From the IMG/VR virus record IMGVR_UViG_3300046010_013809, positions 1-21,686 of that record: DNA of 21,686 bases; one strand, written 5' to 3'. The notes below the pieces were generated by a model. It had not been told where the DNA came from and ran no database searches. It saw only the letters and a program-made list of their open reading frames with translations. This stretch comes from a virus. The position numbers and the translations under genes are program-made. Below, one piece after another: positions 16,269-21,686 of the stretch (within the stretch, counting starts at the first letter, position 1; each line of letters starts with the position of its first letter).

Positions 16269-17020
16269 GTAAAAAAAGAATTGCATTATGTTTACATGGC
16301 CAAGCTAGAGGTCTTTGTCTTTTTTCAGAATACTCTCCTTTATCAATAGAATATCAAAATAAAAATCTTATTCATAGAAATGACATCGATGTTGATGTGT
16401 TTTTTCATACATGGGATTATTCTTCCTCTCTGAGTGACTTCAAACAAAAAATTATTGATTTATATCACCCAAAAGCATTTAGTTTTGAAGAAACTTTAAA
16501 TAAAAATTTAGTGGAAAAGTTCAAAGATGGATCAACTCCAGATCAATATGTTTATTCAAATTATTCTCATTATCATAGTTTATATTTTTCGGATTTAAAA
16601 AGAAAAGAATATGAATTCGAAAATAAAATAGAATATGATTGGGTTATATCTACACGATTTGATGTGGCACTTAATGTCAAAATAGATTTTTCTGTATTGG
16701 ATAATACAAAAATATATCAATCAGATTTTAATAAAAGCACATACATGTCAAATGGATTCAGAGTTCAAAATCCTGTTTTTACTATAGGCTCAGGGTCTAA
16801 TATCGAAAAACATTCTTCTATTATTTTGAACATAAGTAAACTAATCAATATTTGTGGTAATATAGATGGACATTCTGTTTTTGGAGCAAATATAAAAAAT
16901 TTAGACTTAATTGATCATATGATGTATTTTGACATGAATCATCCGTTTGCTCCAGATAAATATGGAGCATCGCACCATTCATTTGTAAGAAATGATATAG
17001 AAATTTTTAGGAATTTATAA
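16265..17020 (+). CDS. Putative glycosyltransferase-like protein, unassigned family, TTG start
   Basis: This 251-residue soluble protein is not assignable to a numbered family. It begins with a strand KRIALCLHGQARG (4-16), has DVFFHTWD (44-51), and a later strand YDWVISTRFDVAL (124-136) whose R-F-D resembles the acidic donor site of GT-A enzymes. The gene at 17020 has the same order of motifs. TTG 16265 is taken as the start because it begins just before the conserved first strand, overlaps the previous stop as TTGA, and no in-frame ATG precedes the conserved region. Function as a glycosyltransferase is inferred from the motif layout and neighbours. Confidence 0.65.
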   Translation: MSKKRIALCLHGQARGLCLFSEYSPLSIEYQNKNLIHRNDIDVDVFFHTWDYSSSLSDFKQKIIDLYHPKAFSFEETLNKNLVEKFKDGSTPDQYVYSNYSHYHSLYFSDLKRKEYEFENKIEYDWVISTRFDVALNVKIDFSVLDNTKIYQSDFNKSTYMSNGFRVQNPVFTIGSGSNIEKHSSIILNISKLINICGNIDGHSVFGANIKNLDLIDHMMYFDMNHPFAPDKYGASHHSFVRNDIEIFRNL

Positions 17021-17820
17021 TGGGAAAAATAGCACTTTTATTTTCTGGACATCTGCGTTCTTTGGATATGGCAATAAAAGACTGGAAACGAAAACATCCA
17101 GAATTTTACGATTCAAATATTACTGATGTGTTTTGTCATACATGGAATGGAGAAAATAAAACAGCGTGGGAAAATATAAATAAAGTTAAAATACTCACAT
17201 CTGATGTTTATAAAATAGAAAAATTAATTGAAAACATGAATGTGGTTTCTTATGATGTTCAGGATTATGATTCTAGTCCAGTTGGAGAAATAACAAAGCA
17301 AAATAATTATATCGGAGCAAATTTTTCCATAGCTCATGGAACAAAAAGAGTGTATGAACTTTTTAGAGAATACGCAGACAAAACCGAAATAAATTATGAT
17401 ATAGTGATTAAAACTAGAGTAGATACTTTTTTGGGAAAATTTCCAGAAAATCCTTACGGGAATTGGTATCAAGACCACGAAACTCCAGATCCTCTTCCCA
17501 TAGAATATCTCAAATCCAAGGTAAAAGAATCTGATGAGAAAGTGATGATTCCTTGGTTTGAAAATTGTGACCATGGGGGTCTCACAGATCAAATTTTAAT
17601 CGGTAACAAGAATTCTATTAAAGATATATGCTGCCAATATTATGAATGGTTAAAAGAAAACTACATGAGAATAGGACATTGGCACATAGAAACAAATCAC
17701 AAAAAATTTGCAGATGATTATAAACTTAACATAGAAAGATTTAATTATCATTTTGGAATTATAAGAACTGGTCTTGGTTTTACAAAAAACAACACAAACT
17801 GGCTTGGATTTGCCATATAA
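17020..17820 (+). CDS. Putative glycosyltransferase-like protein, related to its upstream neighbour
   Basis: This 266-residue protein has the same architecture as the gene before it: first strand KIALLFSGHLRS (3-14), VFCHTWNG (37-44) and YDIVIKTRVDTFLG (126-139), with RVD in place of RFD. A following Trp/Asp-rich segment (WYQDHETPD) and a C-terminal DQILIG resemble acceptor and donor elements of GT-A enzymes. Overall identity to the neighbour looks low, so any duplication is old or the two were acquired separately. The ATG shares its first base with the previous stop and follows AGGA (17009-17012). Eleven bases separate it from the next gene. Confidence 0.65.
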   Translation: MGKIALLFSGHLRSLDMAIKDWKRKHPEFYDSNITDVFCHTWNGENKTAWENINKVKILTSDVYKIEKLIENMNVVSYDVQDYDSSPVGEITKQNNYIGANFSIAHGTKRVYELFREYADKTEINYDIVIKTRVDTFLGKFPENPYGNWYQDHETPDPLPIEYLKSKVKESDEKVMIPWFENCDHGGLTDQILIGNKNSIKDICCQYYEWLKENYMRIGHWHIETNHKKFADDYKLNIERFNYHFGIIRTGLGFTKNNTNWLGFAI

Positions 17821-17831
17821 TAGGGAGAAAA

Positions 17832-18488
17832 ATGAAAAATACAATAAAACTATATCAACAAATAGCAAAACACAATGTAAAAACAGTCTTAGATATTGGT
17901 GCAAATATTGGACAATTTTCAACAGAAATAAAGTCTATTTTTCCTGAAATGTTTGTCCTTTGCATTGAACCAAACACCGATTGTGAACCATATTTAAGAC
18001 AGCTCGGATTAAATTATATTATTTCTTGTCCATCAGATTCCAAAAGTATTAAAAAATTTTATAGAATGAAGAATGACTCTACGGGCACAGGACATTCTTT
18101 ATATAAAGAAAATACACACTGCTATGAGGGAGATAATTTGCTTGTTCAAGAAATACAAACCGATACACTAGATTCTATTTTAGAAAAATCTTCTTTTGCA
18201 AATTTTTTGTTTGATTTTATAAAATTAGACACACAAGGAAGTGAATTGGACATTTTAAAAAGTTGTCCAAAAACCTTATCTAATGCAAAACTAGTGTTGG
18301 CAGAAACAGATATTTCAAATTACAATGAAGGATGTCCTTCACAAAGAGATGTAGTCGAATTTATGGACAAAAATGGATTTGTTGTAGATTGCGTAATAGA
18401 AAATCAAATCACTCCCAATAATACACTAATTCAGCAAGATTTATTGTTCATAAAATTGGAAAAATATAATGAAAATTGCATTTCATGA
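17832..18488 (+). CDS. FkbM-family methyltransferase
   Basis: The 218-residue SAM methyltransferase shows motif I VLDIGANIGQFS (19-30), the strand-2 acid CIEPN (44-48) and the FkbM signature TDTLDSIL (110-117) with FDFIKLDTQGSELDIL (127-142). FkbM enzymes O-methylate sugars or polyketides. In phage and bacterial glycan clusters they commonly cap a hexose or deoxyhexose hydroxyl. The start follows a GGGAGA site in the 11-base gap. It overlaps the GT4 gene by 20 bases. Confidence 0.92.
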   Translation: MKNTIKLYQQIAKHNVKTVLDIGANIGQFSTEIKSIFPEMFVLCIEPNTDCEPYLRQLGLNYIISCPSDSKSIKKFYRMKNDSTGTGHSLYKENTHCYEGDNLLVQEIQTDTLDSILEKSSFANFLFDFIKLDTQGSELDILKSCPKTLSNAKLVLAETDISNYNEGCPSQRDVVEFMDKNGFVVDCVIENQITPNNTLIQQDLLFIKLEKYNENCIS

Positions 18489-19428
18489 TAATGCTTTGTC
18501 TTTATTCGGTACTACAGTAGCCATTTATAATTGGGCATATTGGGCAAGAGAATTATTGCAAATTGAGCCAATAATATTATACAATTCCAGACATAGTGCA
18601 AACAATGAAACAGTGATCGAAAAGTTTAAAAACACTTTCAATGGAAATGTGTTTCATTATGATCATGTCTCTCAAATAGACAATATCCTTCTAGACAATG
18701 CTTGTGATTATTTTTTCATGGAAAAGGGTGGAAGACCGGATGGTGTAATATCAACGGTTTGCAAAAATCTTGTAAACGCTATTGCGATCTGTTCCATGAA
18801 TGATGTCCATGGAGATGTATTTGCTACAGGTTCTCGTTGGCTCTCTTCTTTGGTTGATCACAAAATACCTTATGTTCCTTACATAGTTCACCTTCCAGCA
18901 GGGGAAGAAAATCTAAGAAAAGAATTGAATATACCTGTTGATGCTTTTGTGTTCGGTAGGAATGGGGGTTTTGAGACATTCGATATTCCTTTCGTAAAAG
19001 AAGCGATCAAGGAAATCATAGACAAAAGATCGGACATTTGGTTTGTGTTTCAATACACAGAAAGATTCATAGATCATGATAGAGTGATATTCCTTCCCGG
19101 CTCCACAGATGCCAATTACAAGGTAAAGTTCATAAACACATGCGATGCAATGCTGCACGCAAGGACTGTAGGAGAATCTTTTGGGATGGCTTGTGGTGAG
19201 TTTTCAATAAGAAATAAACCAGTTATAACTTGGTTCGGTTCCAGAGAAAGAAGCCATATCGACATACTCCAAGAAAAAGGCATTTATTACAATACCAAAG
19301 AAGATATTTCAAATATACTTTCCAATATATCTCACGCCGACATAAATGGAAAAGATTGGAATGCATACAGAGACTACGAGCCAAGTAAAGTGATGGAAAA
19401 ATTCAAAGAAGTGTACCTAAAAAACTAA
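18469..19428 (+). CDS. GT4-like (GT-B fold) glycosyltransferase
   Basis: This 319-residue protein resembles GT4 retaining glycosyltransferases. The donor half contains FVFGRNGGFET (160-170), the strand after the domain linker, and CDAMLHARTVGESFGMACGE (225-244), which holds the E-x7-E type element. It then continues RNKPVITW (248-255). The N-terminal acceptor half (LSLFGTTVAIYNWAYWA, 10-26) resembles the G.....l...L opening of the family. Composition is less AT-rich than the preceding genes (line 19081 counts 25 of 60 G/C). It is the last gene of the block, ending 45 bases before the helicase. Confidence 0.85.
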   Translation: MKIAFHDNALSLFGTTVAIYNWAYWARELLQIEPIILYNSRHSANNETVIEKFKNTFNGNVFHYDHVSQIDNILLDNACDYFFMEKGGRPDGVISTVCKNLVNAIAICSMNDVHGDVFATGSRWLSSLVDHKIPYVPYIVHLPAGEENLRKELNIPVDAFVFGRNGGFETFDIPFVKEAIKEIIDKRSDIWFVFQYTERFIDHDRVIFLPGSTDANYKVKFINTCDAMLHARTVGESFGMACGEFSIRNKPVITWFGSRERSHIDILQEKGIYYNTKEDISNILSNISHADINGKDWNAYRDYEPSKVMEKFKEVYLKN

Positions 19429-19439
19429 AAACGATTGTG

Positions 19440-19467
19440 TTGACTTTTTGATGCTTCTTGGTACAAT
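19440..19467 (+). promoter_or_regulatory. Sigma70-type extended -10 promoter for helicase gp41, predicted leaderless start
   Basis: TTGACT (19440-19445), a 16-base spacer and TACAAT (19462-19467) with TG at 19459-19460 (TGgTACAAT) form a near-consensus extended -10 promoter. The expected transcription start falls at 19474, the A of the helicase ATG. Only GAAAGA separates the -10 from the ATG, and no convincing Shine-Dalgarno site is present. The geometry repeats that of the polymerase promoter base for base. Confidence 0.72.
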
Positions 19468-19473
19468 GAAAGA

Positions 19474-20874
19474 ATGATTGAACATACAATCCTACAACAG
19501 CTCTCTCACAATGAGAAGTATGTGCGAAAAGTCCTCCCCTTCCTAAAGGAGGACTATTTCACAGACAAGGAGAACAAGATTCTGTTCTCTATCTTTTCAG
19601 ATTACACCAACAAGTATAATTCTCTTCCCACCAAGGCAGCAGTCCAAATCATTCTTGGTGACAAGACTGATCTTGATGATGGGGTCTTGGAGAATTGCCT
19701 GAGTTTGACTGAAACAGTCTTTGGTACGCATGAAAGCTTGGATGACAAATGGCTTGTAGACGAGACAGAGAAGTTCTGCAAGGATCGTGCATTGTACAAT
19801 GCCGTACTGGAATCTATTCACATCATCGATGGTAAGTCAAAGACACAGACCAAGGGGGCTATCCCTACGATTCTGTCTAACGCCCTTGCTGTCTCCTTTG
19901 ATACCCACATCGGTCACGATTATATCGATGATGCAGAGACTCGATTTGAATTCTACCATACCAAGGAAAAGCGTATTCCTTTTGATCTCGAAATGATGAA
20001 TACGATCACCGCAGGTGGGACACCAACCAAGACTCTGAATGTCGTGATTGCCCCTACCGGCGTGGGCAAGTCGATGTTCCTGTGCCACCATGCAGCAAAC
20101 TGCTTGACCCAGAATCTGAATGTCCTTTATATCACCTGCGAGATGGCAGAGGAGCGTATTGCAGAACGCATTGACGCTAACTTGATGAACATCTCTCTTG
20201 ATAATCTCAAGCAGATTCCCAAGCAACTTTACGACAAGAAGATGGAATCCATCCGAGAGAATGTCAAGGGTAAACTCATCATCAAGGAATATCCGACAGC
20301 CACGGCAACGGTGAATCATTTCCGTGCCCTGCTTGAGGAGTTGCGTCTGAAGAAGAAGTTTGTTCCAGATGTGCTTTTCGTGGACTACCTGAATATCTGC
20401 GCCAGTTCTCGTTTCAAGATGGGTGGTGGGGTCAACACATACATGTATGTCAAGTCGATCGCGGAAGAACTCCGTGGTTTGGCTGTGGAATACGGTCTCC
20501 CCCTGTGGACTGCCACACAGACCAACCGAGAAGGCTTCGGGAATCAGGACATCGACATGTCAGAGACTTCAGACAGTTTTGGTCTGCCTATGACTGCGGA
20601 TTTCATGTTCGCCCTCATCAGCACCGAAGAATTGGAAGAAGTAAAGCAGATCCTTGTGAAGCAACTTAAGAACCGCTACAATGACGGTATGTCGAACCGC
20701 AAGTTCATCCTATCGTTGGATCGGTCTATGATGAAGTTCAAGGATGCCCCAAAATCAGCCCATTCTGGGATATTAAATGCAAATATTAGCGAAAAAACAA
20801 TCCCAGGTAAAGGATTTGATGTTCAAATTGAAACAAAATATCAAAAAAATAATGTAAATGATTGGAAAATTTAG
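19474..20874 (+). CDS. 41: Replicative DnaB-like helicase, T4 gp41-type
   Basis: This is the hexameric 5'-3' helicase of the phage replisome, 466 residues against 475 in T4 gp41. The N-terminus (ILQQLSHNEKYVRKVLPFL, 6-24) aligns by eye with the T4 start and supports ATG 19474. Walker A is APTGVGKS (193-200); Walker B is LFVDYLNIC (301-309); the arginine-rich RGLAVEYGLPLWTATQTNRE region and RSMMKFKDAP follow. The core has the high GC of the replication module. The last roughly 38 residues, from about base 20757, become AT-rich and Lys/Asn-rich. The epimerase starts four bases after the stop. Confidence 0.97.
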   Translation: MIEHTILQQLSHNEKYVRKVLPFLKEDYFTDKENKILFSIFSDYTNKYNSLPTKAAVQIILGDKTDLDDGVLENCLSLTETVFGTHESLDDKWLVDETEKFCKDRALYNAVLESIHIIDGKSKTQTKGAIPTILSNALAVSFDTHIGHDYIDDAETRFEFYHTKEKRIPFDLEMMNTITAGGTPTKTLNVVIAPTGVGKSMFLCHHAANCLTQNLNVLYITCEMAEERIAERIDANLMNISLDNLKQIPKQLYDKKMESIRENVKGKLIIKEYPTATATVNHFRALLEELRLKKKFVPDVLFVDYLNICASSRFKMGGGVNTYMYVKSIAEELRGLAVEYGLPLWTATQTNREGFGNQDIDMSETSDSFGLPMTADFMFALISTEELEEVKQILVKQLKNRYNDGMSNRKFILSLDRSMMKFKDAPKSAHSGILNANISEKTIPGKGFDVQIETKYQKNNVNDWKI

Positions 20875-20878
20875 TATT

Positions 20879-21686
20879 ATGAAATTTCTAGTAACAGGTG
20901 GATGCGGATTTATTGGATCTAATTTAGTTGACAAATTAATATCACACAATCATGAAGTGATTGTTATAGACAATTTAAGTTCAGATGCTCATGAAAATTT
21001 TTACTTTAACATCAAAGCAAAATATTATCATTGTGATATAAATGATATTATTTGTTCAACTATATTTGAAACCGATTATTTAGATGGTGTTTTTCATTTA
21101 GCGGCAGAAGCTCGTATTCAAAATTGTATCGAAGATCCTTCATTGTGCATAAAAACAAATGTCATGGGAACTCAAAATATTTTGGAACTATCGAGTAAAA
21201 ATAAAATTAACAGAATGGTTTTTATGAGCACTTCCGCAATTTATGGATTGCAATCCAAAGAAATCCAAACAGAAACAGATGTTCCAGATTGTTTAAATGC
21301 TTATTCATATTCTAAATTATTCGGGGAACAACTGTGTAAATTATATTCTTCATTGTATGGATTAGATACCGTTTGTTTTAGAGGTTTTAATATTTATGGT
21401 CCTCGACAGCCAACAAAAGGACAGTATGCTCCAATCATGGGAATATTCCTTAGACAGAAAAAAAATAAACAAGATTTAACTATAGTTGGAGATGGAACAC
21501 AAAAAAGAGATTTTATTCATGTAGATGATATATGTTCTGCTCTAATTCGCGGAATGATGATACATGAAAGACAAAATGGGGAAGTTTATAATTTAGGCAC
21601 TGGAAATTCATATTCAATAAATGAAATAGCAGATATGATCGGGGGGAATAAAATTTATATTCCACCAAGAAAAGGCGAAGCAACCT
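20879..21686 (+). CDS. NAD-dependent sugar-nucleotide epimerase/dehydratase (truncated by window end)
   Basis: An open frame starts at ATG 20879 and runs off the right edge; 269 codons are visible. It is an extended short-chain dehydrogenase. GGCGFIGS (7-14) binds NAD, HLAAEA (73-78) and STSAIYG (117-123) surround the catalytic Ser/Thr, and YSYSK (142-146) provides the Tyr and Lys. FNIYGPRQ (170-177) and RDFIHVDD (210-217) are the usual substrate-domain segments. The pattern fits UDP-hexose 4-epimerases of the GalE/WbpP group best, with dehydratases of the same family possible. Low GC ties it to the glycan block, although the helicase lies between them. Confidence 0.9.
   Translation, partial: MKFLVTGGCGFIGSNLVDKLISHNHEVIVIDNLSSDAHENFYFNIKAKYYHCDINDIICSTIFETDYLDGVFHLAAEARIQNCIEDPSLCIKTNVMGTQNILELSSKNKINRMVFMSTSAIYGLQSKEIQTETDVPDCLNAYSYSKLFGEQLCKLYSSLYGLDTVCFRGFNIYGPRQPTKGQYAPIMGIFLRQKKNKQDLTIVGDGTQKRDFIHVDDICSALIRGMMIHERQNGEVYNLGTGNSYSINEIADMIGGNKIYIPPRKGEAT

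Noticed and set aside
17175-17182. Exact match to the T4 late promoter element TATAAATA.
   Set aside because: It lies inside the coding region of the gene at 17020 in very AT-rich DNA, where such octamers arise by chance, and no other late-type element was found ahead of the block genes.
5071-19428. Bacterial LPS or capsule locus in a chromosome.
   Set aside because: The block is enclosed by T4-type polymerase, UvsX and gp41 genes, and lacks Wzx/Wzy, ABC export and lipid-linked initiating enzymes.
1-21686. tRNA genes, CRISPR arrays, insertion sequences, homing endonucleases, introns or terminators.
   Set aside because: I saw no direct repeat arrays, transposase or HNH/GIY-YIG motifs, tRNA-like folds, interrupted core genes, or GC-rich hairpins followed by T runs in the short gaps.

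Overview
The window is part of a T4-like (Straboviridae/cyanomyovirus-type) bacteriophage genome. The marker genes are a family B DNA polymerase with the T4 gp43 motif set, a UvsX recombinase and a gp41-type DnaB helicase. All genes are on the + strand and nearly gapless. The host cannot be named from the sequence; the Shine-Dalgarno sites (AGGAG/GGAG type) and sigma70-like promoters point to an ordinary bacterium.

Layout. (1) 1-664: end of a probable virion gene and a small hypothetical gene. (2) 684-1521: dUTPase and a DUF1599/Nmad1-type protein (nucleotide metabolism). (3) 1541-5087: DNA polymerase and UvsX, 10 bases apart. (4) 5071-19428: an unbroken 14.4-kb block of 19 genes for glycan synthesis. 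(5) 19474-20874: helicase gp41. (6) 20879 to the window end: a truncated sugar-nucleotide epimerase. The polymerase-UvsX-helicase order matches T4 (43, 42/beta-gt, uvsX, 40, 41), so the glycan block sits where T4 has only gene 40.

The glycan block has about 11 glycosyltransferases or GT-like proteins: two GT25, two GT10, and one each of GT77-, GT47/exostosin-, GT32-, GT15- and GT4-type, plus two related proteins of unassigned family. It also has three methyltransferases and a five-gene precursor cassette: RibB, an APH/choline-kinase-like kinase, a nucleotidyltransferase, a HAD phosphatase and a transaldolase/fructose-6-phosphate-aldolase homologue. I see no membrane protein, flippase, polymerase or lipid-linked initiating transferase. 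The glycan is therefore more likely built in the cytoplasm on a soluble acceptor (virion protein or DNA) than exported as surface polysaccharide; this is inference.

Base composition marks the modules. Hand-counted 60-base lines give about 60% GC in the helicase (line 20041) and about 25-33% in much of the block (lines 16141, 12481), with an exostosin gene reaching 55% (line 7621). Most block genes overlap by 4 bases (ATGA) or start within 40 bases, as expected for one translationally coupled transcript. Polymerase and helicase share an almost identical promoter placed so that transcription should begin at or next to the ATG, which suggests leaderless messages.
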